Part shown: piece after piece, positions 22,805 to 35,583 of the stretch | How the letters are laid out: each line of letters opens with the position of its first letter | Position numbering within the stretch: position 1 is the first letter of the stretch | NCBI RefSeq assembly: GCF_000165425.1 | Contig: NW_001799005.1 | Location: 181,750-245,749, forward strand | Reading direction: 5' to 3' | From: Paramecium tetraurelia | Taxonomy: Eukaryota > Ciliophora > Oligohymenophorea > Peniculida > Parameciidae | DNA: 64,000 bases | Notes under the pieces: generated by a model | Database searches by the model: none | The model's input: the letters and a program-made list of their open reading frames with translations, nothing else | Told to the model about the DNA's origin: nothing | Position numbers and translations under genes: made by a program

Positions 22805-23964
22805 TCATACTGTCTGATTCAAACTCTTGTCCTAATTCAACAACAACCTTTCGTACTGACTCTCAGTAAATTGCATCGAATCATACTCCCACATTAACTA
22901 TTACTTGTAACCATTTCAATAACACTTACTGATTATATTTTTAATGATTTACTAGTTTTAATCAGAAAAATACTACCAAGAATGGCTTCTTCTAAATGAC
23001 TACATCCTCCACTTGATTCAGACCTTTAACAATTAAGAATGTAGTTTGCTTTGGCTACTTGACATTATCCTCCTCCCAAATGATCTCAGCTTGCAATCAA
23101 ACTTATTCAATTACAAAATCATCCAAGGTATCCTTCCCTATTTTCTCTTTTGGTTTCATATCATAAACGAGTATATTGAATTTTTGTCATACCCAGCATG
23201 TCTTAGCTGTGAAATAATCTTATTCGCCTAAGTTATACTTCACATTATGGATCTTCAAATTAACATTCATAATCTTACTGCCACTTCTATTAAATATTCA
23301 TCAAATTTATTTCCTCCAATACGTAGTTATTTAGCGATCAGAATGATTCCCATCACGTTTATTGAAACTGCAACCTAATCTCCCGACTTTACCTGTAAGT
23401 TGTAGCGTCTCAATAGGATGTCATCATCATGATGTTTTTCTTCTCTCCTGTCATCTTGTTCCAATAACTCAGCATACTCTTGCGCTTCGAATTCAGGCAA
23501 CAAAGGCAACTGGAATTTCATTATTTCTTTAGGTTGATCTATAAAATTATCATCATCCTATTTCACTTCTTATTCCTCCACATTTTGACAATACATCCTT
23601 ATCGAATATTCAGGGAGCACAGCCTCCTAAGAACCATCTTCGAAGACAGCCACTTTGGAACTTTGGATATTGAATTTATTATAAGTGTTCCAGATAACAT
23701 CATTGATCTTCCTTATGTCCTCATCCAAATAGAACCCCTTTATATTAATCAACTTTCTATAGGTATGACGCATAAAGTTAGTATAACTAGAGTAATTCGC
23801 TTTCTCGTTCCATGCAAACAGTTCCTGGAGATCGTAAATGCAAGTAGGTTTAAGCATTATGTGTTTCTCATGGGAATTATTTGTTTATGACCACTGAATT
23901 CTGTTAAGATTAGAGTCTCTATATAATTTAGTATTCGATCATAGAAATAGACTCTCTTCAACAT
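22805..23964 (-). pseudogene. Disrupted gene with a C2-like segment
   Basis: A series of protein-like pieces on the minus strand interrupted by several lesions. From the 5' side: MLKRVYFYDRILNYIETLIL (from 23964) in one frame; then TCIYDLQELFAWNEKANYSS through EYAELLEQDDRREEK in another; a plausible 26-base intron; then KFNILVYDMKPKEKIGKDTL, which looks like a C2 beta-sandwich (LxVxVYDxD type), flanked by two in-frame TGA codons; and finally WEYDSMQFTESQYERLLLNQ in a third frame ending at TGA 22805-22807. No set of introns of normal size repairs all breaks. A gene model with errors in the assembly is the alternative. Confidence 0.45.
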
Positions 23965-24139
23965 CCCCTTTTTGGCTCTACCCCAAAACTTGTTTTTAAT
24001 TCTTCTTATTTTTAATTTCTCAGAGTTAATTAATGCATATCAAAATACATAAATGGCAAATAAATTTCATTAAATGATTGGAATTTGGGAATGCCTCTCC
24101 ACTCTTAGGCTTTTGAATATAACTTATAAAATTAAATGT

Positions 24140-24153
24140 CACACACACACACA
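24140..24153. repeat. (CA)7 microsatellite
   Basis: Seven CA units just beyond the 3' end of the large membrane-protein gene. No function is implied. Confidence 0.9.
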
Positions 24154-24165
24154 TAAATTATTCAA

Positions 24166-27100
24166 TCACATGGTTCTTAATTGCTAATCTTACATAGGGT
24201 AATAGTTTTGATATGACAAACGAATTGACCTTCTTCGCATAACATAAAATAGCATAACGACTGCCAGCAAACTTGCTATCACGATAACGGCTATAATCCA
24301 TCCAACACTACAAACTTAATTAAAGAAATTACCTAGCAGAACTCTTGACTGGTTCATAGAGTGATTTCAAAGTAACTTATTTAGAAGCATTACTGAAATC
24401 ATTCAACAAAGTGATAGTTAATTCTTACTTCAGATCCAATTCGACAGTGTTGGAAACTGCAAGTATTGGCTAATCCTTGAGAGCATAGAGATTCAAGCAT
24501 ATTTTCTCCTTGTATCGTACCAGATTAGTCAAGACATAATAGGATACATTGTCAGTATGAAGTACATACACAACTGGAGGCGTATCCGAAGGCAAGACAT
24601 CGTCTCTGATGCCAGAAAGAGAAGTCAATGTTATAGGTGAAGTTACTTTTTATGTGATAGTGGGAATAATGTAAAATAACATGACTGTCTTTATTCCATT
24701 GGAATATGGAATGCACAATTTATTGGATTTAATGGACCCTGCTGGCAGAGTTTTCCAACCACCATATTGATTGACAATGAAGAGGATGTCACTGGAATGA
24801 TACTCGTAATTGAAGTCAAAGGAAAATTGCATTCCATAGGAGGCAACGTTATTAGTGATCACAATCATCTTGAACAAGATCTATTGGGTTACAGTTTTCT
24901 CAATCTCAGAGTATGACAATAATTGGATGAACTTTGTATCTGATTGTGCATACTAATTGTGATTTGTGATTTCATTCTATAAGTTGCGAACTTGAGAGTT
25001 GATTAAACTCATAGATCCATTCTTTATTTTATAAAACAGGAACAAAATCTAATTGGTTGAATCTAAGAGTGTGATTCCATACTCTGGTTTATTGTCGGTG
25101 TATATTTTGGAGACAAAAAAGTAGTTGACTCCTTTGCAAGGGGAATAGGATGCAATGCTGGTTGTGGACTTCAACTCCAGAGTCCATGAAGTTTGAGTGT
25201 AGGTGATGTGATAGATCATTATTTCTTAGGGAGTGCTTAGTATCAGGAATTCATCCTGGATCAAGTACATTTGACCAACAGAAGGTGCTTGAATTGTCTT
25301 AGTCTATAGTTGAGAACAAGAGTACGAACTCTTGCAAGTGACCATTAATAAATTAGTAGTCTTTTCGTTTTTGCCTGCCAAAATGATGTAATGTTATTGT
25401 GGATGAACAGCGACGCTATAATATTCTTGGGGCAAATGTAAGTCCAGAGTTGATTTCAGATTGACATCTATAATTACGAGTGAATTTTTATTCAGGATAA
25501 GATGATGGTCGTCATCAAATTTGGTTATGATTCTTGCATTGCCAAGAAAGTTGTAGGTAATAGGAAATACTGGTTCATTGAGTACTATTTCCTTTGGACA
25601 TTATTTACACTGCACATTAATATCCACCACTTGACCGTTGTACCAATCATTACCCAGGGACAAAAAATTGGTCTAGTTTTATTCTCCCAACAGAACCTCT
25701 TTGAAACCTGTATCCGTGATGGTTACATATTCCATTCTATTGATTACAGTAATTTCAGTTGTAAAATCCAACTAATTGAAGGAATTGGAAACTGAAAATG
25801 CTTCATTGACTGATTGGCAATAATCTGTAAACTTATCAGGAGACCTCAACAAGGCTGCTGCTTAGGTTTTCTACAAAATTGAAAAGAAATGATTTTATTT
25901 CAGATATTGGAAGAATAAGGAGGATGTTTAGAATCCATCAACTGATATAATAATATTATTGAAATCTCCAGCAATGGATGTACTGATCACTTAAAGCAAT
26001 GAGTCGTGAGCTTATGACTCTGGTTGATACACGAGGAAACTTATCTTACCATTGGTTGATTCACAGGGAATGAATAATAATCCATTGTGTTTAGATTGGA
26101 CTGCATAAACTGGATTAACTATCTTATATCCATATAATGGTAATGATTTAATGGCCTTATTTTGCTATGAAGTCATAAAGTATTCTTATATCGTTTTTGA
26201 ATTCACCACAGTGAAGGAGTTATCATAAATGGAAACATAGATGTCTTAGTCATAGTTCATGAAGTATTCTATTTCCTAAGACAAAAAGTTGAATCTGTAT
26301 ACAATTAAAGTGGACTTTGTTTTCACGATCAAAATTTAACTGCTATGATAGGGATTATTGAATATCTGCAATCCAGGTTCAGGAGGAGTGATCTTTTCGA
26401 CTAATTAACCGAGTTCATAGACATCGATTTCTCCATTGGATAAAAGGACAAACACATTCTTTTGAGAACCCAAAACTTGAACCACTGTCAGTCCTTTATT
26501 CTTGATTGTTTGAATGTGATGGATCTTCTCCAGGGATATTTCCCAGATCTCGATTTCATTAGGCGCACTAGAAAATGCGAAATAGATATCATCATCATAG
26601 ACCCATCCTGAAAAGGTGTTTCTGGTCAACGAAACATCGTTTTCTATTGATATCTATAATGGCACGCATTCACACTTTGGCAGATATAGATTGCATCCCC
26701 ATAATTCCATAATCAAGGTCTTCTTTTAAAATACCATAATCGATAGATGTTGATCAATGGAAATGGTCTCCTAGAACACAATTTCTGTTGGGAGTGCTAG
26801 ATGTACTTGTTCAATTTGTCTATAGAAATTCAAAACGATATCAGTTTATGGTGACTCCTATTTATACATCTGATTTGGCCCTGACAAGAATGGATCAAGA
26901 TATTCAAAATAAAGATCATATTATATGGCATTCTTGAACAAAGTGGGAGTACTAATTTCATATAGGTTTTGATCTGAACTGTCCAAAAATTCATATGTTA
27001 TTTTAGATACTTCTAATTGTTATAAATTTTAGGCATCTATGTAAGTTGCTTTCAATGTGATTTGTGATTAACCAATTTTTGAAGACTTGGATGATCCCTG

Positions 27101-28275
27101 CAAATACCCGTTGCTCAAGATATATTTATTGATGAATGTTTTCTAGACTTCGAGCAAAGTGGAATAGACACCAGACACCAAGAATTGATTGCCATTCCAA
27201 GGTTTCGATTTCACAATTTGCTTATCATTTAAATTAATCTGCAATAGAGCCTAGTCTTATTGCACAAGTATGTATTGGTTTGATATTCGCACACTCTAAC
27301 CTACTACATTCATTTCTATGGGTTGATTCACAAAATCGTTGTAGTAATACAATTTCCCATTTTGAGTGAGGATAACCAATTCAAATTTCTCGTTCCCATT
27401 CAAATCTGACACAACGTTCACATCAAATGCCACTCCTTTGCTGGACAATAGAATTTAGAGATTCAATTTCCACTCCTCCTTGTATGAGAGGATCGAGAGT
27501 CGGGTCTCTTCAAGTACATAGACGAGTCCAAATTTTGATATGAAATCAACCAACTTGAATTGATATGACTTGTCTTTAATTTGGGCCAATTTGATCATCA
27601 CAGTTGTATTTAATGTATTTTTGGAGATTTTCAGAGAGTTCAAATCGTAAACATCGATTATTGAGTACTCATCACTTGATTACCCGAGGAGCACAATATC
27701 ATCATCTAGAACATTCATTTTCCTAAATGTTATTTGGGATTGGGCTATGCTGTTTTTATCAAGCAGTTTGCTTTGTTTAGTGTCTGAACCTACTTACACA
27801 AAATAAAACAAATTGAATTATTTCGAATCCAAACAATCTATGATCAGAGTGGTGTCATCGATGAAGTCAAGAGAATAACAATTCTCATTCAATTTCTACA
27901 TACCCTAGAATTATGGAGTATCCACTGGTAATGTCCTAATTATTGATAATATGAATACTATTTTGTCCAATACACAGTATTCTATTAATCTATGACTGCA
28001 AATTACGTAAATCTGCTATTGCTCACTACACTCTTCGGTTAATCGTTCATTGTGTGATTCGACGCACCTAATTAAAGACATAATCACTCCCTTTTACCTA
28101 TCAACTGTATGCTCTCTACGATGGTGAATGGAGAAACTACGGGTGTCAATTCATAACTTGGGTTGTCAATGCTTCCGAAAATATCTTTGAGGTCATAAAT
28201 GAACAACTCATTCACCAATGGGAATATGGTGAGATCTCTTGCAAAGACTATCGTAATCAATAGTGGAATAAACAT
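24166..28275 (-). CDS. Large type I membrane protein, unknown
   Basis: 1,354 residues after a 20-base intron near 28062-28081 and a 25-base intron near 24308-24332 (length checks to a multiple of three). It begins with a signal peptide (MFIPLLITIVFA) and ends with one membrane span (VGWIIAVIVIASLLAVVMLF) followed by a basic stop-transfer (MRRRS) and a short cytosolic tail, so nearly all of it is extracytoplasmic. The ectodomain is beta-rich, with recurring pieces of beta-propeller style such as VLLGQSSDEYSIIDVYDLNS, FVLLSNGEIDVYELG and YLIQDEFLILSTPQEI. No family was recognised. The second intron sits immediately before the membrane span. The start ATG is followed directly by the hydrophobic core, which supports it. 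Confidence 0.85.
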
Positions 28276-28416
28276 ATTTTAAAATTTTAATATATTACTC
28301 TAATTATATACCAAATTAGATAAATTTCAGAATAATCTCAAAATCGATTTTAATAATTACATTAAATTTGCTCATATCAATATTATATAAATATTTGATT
28401 ATATAAAAATAATCAA

Positions 28417-29865
28417 TCAGTCACTATACAATTGATAAATTATGAATTTGTTCTTGCCTCCTTAAATCAAGTAGTTGCCCTCATCTGTCATTTCAATTGA
28501 AAAATGATCATCCTTCAAATCTATCGATTATAACACATTCAATGAACTAGTGGGCTTATAAATCAAAGTAACTTTATTTAGTTATTTCTAAACCAAGATG
28601 TTTCTTGTTTTATTGTAAATCAATGGACTAAATTACCCATCAGATCCATTGTCCTCCAAATTCATCTCTGTTAACTTGTTTAATTGCTTCTGACCGATCT
28701 CAAACACTTGAATTGAATTCGCGTTATGAGGCACCCAAACAAATTTACAATTGTATACAAAACACACCTTCTTTCCATAAACACTTTAAGCGAGCTAGTA
28801 TTTTTAATACCATTATTGGTTCTCCTTAATCTCCCAAACGATCACCGTATTATCTCGACTAGTCGACACTAACAGTGTGTTCTAATCATTCAATGAAATC
28901 TAGTACACTGGGCCCTTGTGATTTCTCATCACTTACCCACATCTCCATTCTGATCTCACATAATTCCAAACTCTTATGGATCCGTCATCACTGCTTGACA
29001 TCATGGCTTCTTCACTCTTCCCCAACACCAAACAATTAATTCTTCCTTTATGCTCATTCAACTTACTTACTGCCTTCCAAAGATACCAAACCACAATCTG
29101 AGCATCTGTGCTTCCAGAAAAAAAAAAGTTTTATTTCCTACTAACGCACAAACTAACAACATCTCCATTATGTTCTCTAAGAACCCTTTGTTGATTCAGC
29201 ACTCCCTTCTAGAATTCCCAAACGAATATGTCATTCTTAGAAGTTGTTATCATTATGTTTCCATTTTGATTAAAGGCTATGGCTTCACAGGGATCTTCTA
29301 TATTGACTTCATTTATCTTCTTGTAATATGTATCCATAGTATTTCCCTCCTCTTGAGTCGAATTCCCCTTGGTTAGTGAAAGTTATTTCTCCAATAACTC
29401 CTTCTAAGGATTCTGATTAAAAAACCTATCTAAAATTTCATATAACTATGGTTTTAAGTTTAGCATCAATTTTTGTAAGAACTTCTCCTAAAAACTCGTC
29501 AATGAGCTGAGTCGTTCCCCTAAAATTTAGAGTTGTGACAATCCAACTATACTAAAGTTGTCTTGCAAAGGACTTACCCTTTAATTAATTTCAATTTAAA
29601 TTGATGCTATGGCTGAATTAATCTCTTAGACCAAAGTCTTCCTTAAAGTTTCTAGTTGTACGATAAGAACATAAGGCAAAGCCTCCTTGTTGTTTTATTA
29701 TTCTTAATAGAAAGCATTCAATCTCTCAAAACTTTATTTTAAACTAACAGGCTTTTTGCCCTAACATTCCACACATAATGTTCTCCTTCCCAAATCAATA
29801 TTCTCCTCTATGTCCAGTTAAATGATCTATTCGTTGTGCTCAGGACACAAGACCTCAATATTCAT
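28417..29865 (-). CDS. WD40 repeat protein with N-terminal coiled coil
   Basis: 482 residues, no intron. Residues 1-40 include CPEHNE and LCVECQGKK, a possible B-box-like or other zinc-binding stretch (Cys and His are present but sparse). Residues 45-190 are helical. From about 195 there are WD40 repeats: HNGDVVSLCVSRKQNFFFSG and STDAQIVVWYLWK, HKGRINCLVLGKSEEAMMSS and DDGSIRVWNY, HKGPVYQISL and STSRDNTVIVWEI. An initial repeat contains SKNDIFVWEF, and degenerate repeats follow. This layout (Cys-rich start, helices, propeller) is common in Paramecium. Function unknown; WD40 proteins usually scaffold complexes. Stop TGA 28417-28419. Confidence 0.88.
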
Positions 29866-29983
29866 AGTGAAAATAATAATATAAACAAATAAAATATAAT
29901 TGATCAGAATGTTTGGAGAAGATGTAAAAAACAAAGGGATTGTAAATTGATTTAATACCTCAATGACAAGTGCAAAATGAATT

Positions 29984-30492
29984 TCATTTTGGAATAATTC
30001 TATTTATTTTATCAAAATATCGTATAATTAAGTATATGGACAGCATGCTCACCATAACAAGTAGTATCTTAGAACATTTCGATGTTTTAATGCTGGGTTT
30101 CTTATTTTCATTCTATATGTAGCGTCTCTTATAATTTTTGACGACTATTCCGATTTGTTGATAACCATACTCTGGCGTGGTGTGTAAGTAACGTTCGTAC
30201 GACGACGGCATAACCATAGTGATCATTTGCATATTTTCATCCAATTCATCCAAATTAATTTTAGGAAAAAGAGTGACAAAGACTAGATGTTTTGTTTGGG
30301 TCCCACGATTCCGGCCCATGGACTGACCAAATAGTAATGGTTAGCTGGTAGTTTGAACTAAAATTCTAATCGATGATACATTGAATGCTATTGGAGTAGT
30401 GGTATCATTGTAGAGGAAATTCTGGTTTCCATATTCCTTTCGTAATTATAAATGAATTCAACATTGTTAGAACTTGGTCGAAGATGTTACAT
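29984..30492 (-). CDS. Small tail-anchored membrane protein, unknown
   Basis: 160 residues with one 26-base intron after ten codons (length checks). After the intron: PIAFNVSSIRILVQ, FGQSMGRNRGTQTKHLVFVT, LDELDENMQMITMVMPSSYE, YGYQQIGIVVKNYKRRYIQ. The last 25 residues hold one hydrophobic span (ILLVMVSMLSIYLII) followed by a few charged residues, which suggests tail anchoring. A standard-code reading stops at the TAG after RRYI and would miss the span. No family recognised. Confidence 0.65.
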
Positions 30493-30686
30493 TTAAATTA
30501 ATTAATGATAAATTTTACAAAATAAAATTTTTTGCAAATTATGAGAAAATAAATCAGAACTTATTTGTTTAGTTAGGATTGAATTGAAATCAATTAGTCT
30601 AAAATTTTAATAAAATAATTGAATAGGGTCATGTATTTCTGGAATTGAGATATTTACCCAATAATAAAGTCAATATAAATTAAAAT

Positions 30687-31493
30687 ATGTTAATATAAAT
30701 AATTTTGTTAAGTGTGGGTTATGCACAATTAGAGTATGTAAAGGAAGTGATGAATTTATTAGCAGACCAAGAATGCAATTTTAAAAACAGAATTGTTTAT
30801 GGACAATAAAAACTTCATCACTTATCAGGAATTTACTTTTGTGATTCTTATGCCAAAAGAACATGTTGCAGCTAACAAAATCTAGAAGAACTCAAATTTA
30901 AGTACTCTTAATAAAAGTATGTCTTAGATGGTACAGAGAATAGCAATAAGCAGTCGAACTCACACAATAATGTTAGGAAATATTTATCAAGACCATTTGT
31001 TCAGATTGCGATGGAGATATTGGACAACAAATAAGGGTTGGGTTCTGTCCTAAATATTGCAGTCAAATGTATCATGCTTGTTAGAACGACTTATTCTAAT
31101 ATGATGAAAAAACTTAGAAATTAAGGCTATGCTATTAAGTAAGATCATGTATGATTGTAGAATGACGTGTTTTGTTCCGAACTGAGAAATATTGTAAATA
31201 GCGGAGATCAATTCTGTACTTCATTAGGATATAAAGTGAATTCTTATTCAAATATAGATGAGTGGTTGGAAAATAAGTATTTGAATTTATCTACAAATCC
31301 TTTGTGTTGGGATGGCACTCCTTCGCATAGAATATGGGGAGCTGATAAGAAGTTGCCAGAAACGAAAGTAAATACTAAGAGCAAGAAGTAACATACAAAA
31401 GAGGAATAACAATCCAACTTGGGACTTTGGATATTTACTGTGATTGTCATAATTGTGGTAGCATATCTTGCAAAAATATTGTCAAAAAAATGA
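30687..31493 (+). CDS. Folate-receptor-like cysteine-rich membrane protein
   Basis: 254 residues, two introns (20 and 22 bases). Signal peptide MLIQIILLSVGYA, then a cysteine-rich ectodomain of folate receptor type: ECNFKN, FCDSYAKRTCC, TICSDCDGDIG, GFCPKYCSQMYHACQNDLF, FCSELRN, QFCTSLGY and a final LCWDG. These pairs match the spacing expected for the riboflavin-binding/folate receptor fold with its many disulfides. A lysine-rich linker leads to one C-terminal membrane span (WIFTVIVIIVVAYLAKIL), ending KK just before TGA. Animal folate receptors are GPI-anchored; here the span looks like a normal transmembrane helix. The ligand is unknown. Confidence 0.82.
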
Positions 31494-32287
31494 TTAATGT
31501 ATGTATGTATTTTAATTATGTCACAACCTCACCTACGGAATTAGTATTTTAATCAAAATTTATAATTTAATATAAATGAATGTTTTGTTCTGATTTCTAA
31601 ACTAATTAACTTTCGTTATGTTACTATTTGATAAGTACATGTATAAGAATTTAAGAATGTCGATAAAATACAACCATGTAATGAAATATTTTAACTCATC
31701 CATCCTTATGAAGGTGTCCTGTTATTTTTATCATATTCATCTATAAATTAAGGATTCATTTTTCATATTATGATGAGAATAGTTCAGTAGTACTAATTAT
31801 AATTATGATCAGATGATAATGATACATTTTTTAACAAGAATTTTCAGTTTGAATTAATATATTTGAATATGATAAATCAATAGGATGAGTAAAAAATAAA
31901 ATTCTATTTCACTAGTTATTGTCTGGTTGAGTCTATTTTTAGAGAATATGATCAATATTTTTGAAATCAAATTTGGTTTAGATTAGTTGTTTATTATCCT
32001 TGTTTGAAGGTTCTGATGGATATTGATTTAGTTTTCTTATGAGTAATTAGGTTAAGAGAATCTTCTCTCTCTAATGTGGAATTGCCTTTGGTTGATGATC
32101 GACTAAGTGTGGAAACACAGATCTGGTTGGCAGTAGAACTTATGTTTTGGTTCATATTTTTTGTGCCAATCAGTGAACTTGGTTGGAGTATAAGTTGTGG
32201 AGTGTTCTTGAAGCTAGTTTTAATGCTTGGAAGTAGGATCTAATTGGATATTATTACATACGAATAAATATAATTAAATTATTAGAT
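31494..32287. other. Spacer with a minus-strand coding-like frame
   Basis: On the minus strand about 31809-32250 is free of TGA and its first half looks like protein (TYTPTKFTDWHKKYEPKHKF, YCQPDLCFHTQSIINQRQFH), while its end is low-complexity. No in-frame ATG is found; a donor-like GTATGT lies just upstream, so a short first exon could exist, but no candidate ATG is visible between there and the divergent gene at 32288. It may be a small gene or relic. Confidence 0.3.
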
Positions 32288-33001
32288 ATGGTAAAGTTGC
32301 TATCCAAATCACCAGTGGCATTAAATAGTCCAACTTTGTAACAATGGGACAACAGTTTCAGAGAGAATTATGAGATGTATTAAACAGAGATTGACAAGAA
32401 TACTTATGCATTGTAGAGAAGCATAAGGGGGTTCTGGATATTTGGAAAGGCATTCTACCCTGCTTTGACTCAACATTACAGCTAGAAATTGGAGCTATAT
32501 CAATTGAAATAGCAATTAGGAAAGGTATGATGTGGTATTATTTACATTTCAGATCGAATAATCAGAGGTGAATTTGTATAAGACAGTTGATCCAAGCATC
32601 AGCACCGTATTGAATAAGACATTCAGTACTCAATGGCTTTGGTGGAATCTCCAAGACATATCCATTACAGCTGGGCTACAAGTGTATGCTCAATTGTTTA
32701 ATTTTGGATACTCATGGCGATTCGGATTCTTGGTTCTACCATATTGTGCTAGAGTAAGAAATCCCGTAACTCCTAGGTCTTCTATGACTATGCAACTTCA
32801 TATTAAAATAAATCGAGGGCGGTCGAATTTCTCAACTGGGCAATTCAATACAGAAAGGCAAAGAGCCAGATCGAAAGAGGTAGCTTGGATCCACAAGTGG
32901 TGGAGAGATATTAAGCTCTCTTTGGAAGTGTGAAGAAGGGACCACTCTAAGTGTATGCAGACGTTGTTGAATTGGCTACTCAGCAAAACCCCAATTTGTG
33001 A
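32288..33001 (+). CDS. Unrecognised helical protein
   Basis: 220 residues after two introns (28 and 23 bases; length checks). Pieces: RSIRGFWIFGKAFYPALTQH, then after the first intron LNKTFSTQWLWWNLQDISIT and AGLQVYAQLFNFGYSWRFGF, and after the second VFYDYATSYQNKSRAVEFLN, ending ELATQQNPNL. The second intron matters: without it the frame gives an Arg-rich stretch ending early. It is rich in aromatic residues but lacks a clear long membrane span. No family recognised. A ciliate-specific mitochondrial subunit is conceivable but unsupported. Confidence 0.72.
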
Positions 33002-33032
33002 TGGATAATATAAATGATATAATGAATATTGA

Positions 33033-34081
33033 TCATTAGAATAATATTTACTTCACAGTCTCTGACAGCAAGGCTCCAGCCAACTCCACTGAGAACTTTT
33101 GAGCCTCCTTGATTTACTGCTTCTCATTGGTCTATTGTCCACTCCCTTGGTAGGGCTGATCATACTTGATGAAGCATTTGTCCTTCAAATCACATAGACA
33201 CTATCTAAAATACAACTATAATTCTATAAACACAAAAAATCTACCTGGTTATCCTCTAGAATGGACTATGACAATCTGACACCCCAATATCGTTCCCATA
33301 ATCCCTAAACAATCTTGCTATCGATAGAATTGCTAAATATTTCAATATCCAATGAATAATATTTGTCATGATAAGCTCCAAAATCTTTGATCTTTTGAGT
33401 GGGAATTCCGATATTGTCATCCTAATTCTCTATTATGGAATTATTGATTACATTTTAATGGTCGATATCCATCAGGGTACACTCTAAATGCACCAATATC
33501 TACCTTTTAATTGGTCATGGTTCTGATTGGATCAATCACAACAGCAACAAAAGCTCCGTATCCCATTTATTACAATCTCTAATTCTAGACATCAGTGCCA
33601 CTTAGCCAACATCCATAACTTGGATGAGAGTGGTACCATCCTACTGTAGGATGCACTCTTCCCACAGTTTCCAACATTTCAATCATTTACACGTATTCCC
33701 CCATGGCTTCAGGTGCTAATCATTTGTATACAGAATATGTACTTAAGGTAACATTCACTTCACTTGCCTCTGCATTTAAATAGATTACATCGTAAATGAT
33801 GAAGGTTTCCTTGTCACATCTTCCTTACATCAGACCCATCACCTCATTGTTCTCTATTTGTAAATTAACAATCAAATACTTCCAAGACATGCATGAATCA
33901 GCATTTTGATCACAGCTGCAATTGAAATTTTGCATTTCTTGAAATAGTTAGGTGAACTATCCCATGGCTTCTTGTCGATGAAATCGTTCTGCTCATCCTA
34001 ATTAAAGTGATAAATAGATTCATCTGGCAATATGTTATTTCTCTCGACAAATTATTGATAATCGACTTACTCTACTTACAT
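33033..34081 (-). CDS. CSN5: COP9 signalosome subunit 5 (CSN5/JAB1)
   Basis: Metalloprotease that removes NEDD8 from cullins, switching off cullin-RING ubiquitin ligases. 314 residues, four introns (26, 27, 22, 29 bases). N-terminal [18 protein letters not shown] matches the CSN5 lead-in; [11 protein letters not shown] gives the JAMM glutamate; [20 protein letters not shown] gives HxH, Ser and Asp; [11 protein letters not shown] and [10 protein letters not shown] follow. [17 protein letters not shown] and the C-terminal helix region fit CSN5 and distinguish it from Rpn11, the other JAMM protein in this window. Stop TGA 33033-33035. It converges on the preceding + gene with a 31-base gap. Confidence 0.95.
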
Positions 34082-34203
34082 TATTATTTTATTAGAATAT
34101 ATATATAATAATAATATTTATTCGATAGATCAATCAATTCTTTTCAGTAATGTACTTAGAGTCTAATCCAATTCATGCAAAGAATGCAAATAACTATAAT
34201 GAT

Positions 34204-34617
34204 TCAACCTTCATACTTTGAACTCAATTCATGAATTTCCTTTTTTGACATCTGACTCAAACCATTACTGATCTTAATCAAATCAGAAACACTCACGTAT
34301 CCCTCATTTTTAATCTTGCTAAAAGAGTTCTAATTTTCCTTCCACCAATTTGCATCAAATTGAACAAATGACTAAGATGTAGATCTTTAGATATAAGATT
34401 GTTCATAGCTGGTTTTCATGATTTGATTACTCTTGATAGGCTCATACTTCTACACGCTCTGTCTTAGTTGAGTACTCTTCAAAATGAACGATAATTATTT
34501 CGCCGAATTCTTTCTGCAAGGAGACTTTTCTTGATTGTTATTTATTTTTGCCGACGTCATCTATCTTACGTAATTCCTAAAGTCGATCAGTTCTTGCCTC
34601 TGAGATTATTCGTACAT
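34204..34617 (-). CDS. Small basic protein, unknown
   Basis: 137 residues, no intron. MYEQSQRQELIDFRNYVRQM opens it; a downstream Met at 34560 is an alternative start. Middle: Ser/Lys/Gln-rich (KNSAKQLSFILKSTQLRQS, KYEPIKSNQIMKTSYEQSY). C-terminal half: FDANWWKENQNSFSKIKNEG, VSVSDLIKISNGLSQMSKKE. No family recognised. It sits between CSN5 (start 123 bases away) and another unknown gene (96 bases away), all on the minus strand. Confidence 0.6.
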
Positions 34618-34712
34618 TCAAGTAACCGTTAATAAAAATATTAATAAATCTCAATTTTTATCAGGACTACCCATACGCCTTCTTCACTATTGCTGTCCTA
34701 GAGATCTTATGT

Positions 34713-35583
34713 TCAAAAACTAATTTCTGTAATGTTTCCTTCGATATCACTCAAGGTCTACCATAATTATTTATTAGCTATCTACTTTTAAATCTGACTC
34801 ACTATATCATAAGTATTTGATCATTTAACACATGCATGTTCCCCTCTATTCTCCATTTCAACAACTTCAACAATCCCTGATTTTTGTATTTCAATATCAT
34901 TAGAACCCAAAAAGAAATCATAAGTGAATTTAGTATATTCCCCCTCCTGAAACACCATCAATCTATAAGAATGCTTAAATCCAAGAACATTAGCAGTTCT
35001 TCCTTGCAAAATGCCTAGCCACTCTCTCGAAAATCTCATCACCTTTATGAATCAAATCTCAAAAGACTTAACAAATGTCAAAAATGTCTCTTTGTGGATT
35101 GAAATATTCACCTAGGAACACTCAATCATACCTGATTTGATTATCCAAATTCAATTGGCTATGATGAATTACTTTTTCTTTAATTCTTAGCACTAACTAC
35201 TGAGATTTCTAGGAATTTTACATTTATTGAATCAAACTTCAGCCCACCTTCTTTAAATGGCAATCCTATCTACTATAATGATGAAATTGTTTCAAATTAT
35301 TATATCCTAACTTCTGGTTTCTTAAACTAACCATATTACACCAATCTCATATAATTTATGATTATGCCTTATCATGGTCTAAGTATGATCTACCAAATAC
35401 TCTTAAATTTTCATTAATAAATTACGTTTTACACTTTGAAATCAATTCTTGAGATGCACTTAAATCAACCTCCTTTGATGATTTATATAATCTGGGCAGA
35501 GAGTAGAAGGGTGATTTCAATGATTCCCAGATTTGGTGATGTTGGTTTATATTTGAATTCTTTTTGCTTGGGCAATTATTCAT
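34713..35583 (-). CDS. Unrecognised protein, several introns
   Basis: About 250 residues. Exon pieces: KKNSNINQHHQIWESLKSPF and SSKEVDLSASQELISK at the N-terminus; IGLPFKEGGLKFDSINVKFL in the middle; VNISIHKETFLTFVMRFSRE, GILQGRTANVLGFKHSYRLM and KFTYDFFLGSNDIEIQKSGI later; and LSQIQKQIANKQLWQTLSDI at the end. Introns of 20, 30 and 30 bases are well supported. Between residues 60 and 90 two splice solutions fit (one 26-base intron, or 31 plus 19 bases). If the last 30-base intron is not removed, the protein ends earlier at TGA 34821-34823. No family was recognised. Confidence 0.6.

Noticed and set aside
24140-24153. CA repeat as a telomere or Z-DNA regulatory element
   Set aside because: Paramecium telomeric repeats are G4T2/G3T3 type, and seven CA units are too few to claim function.
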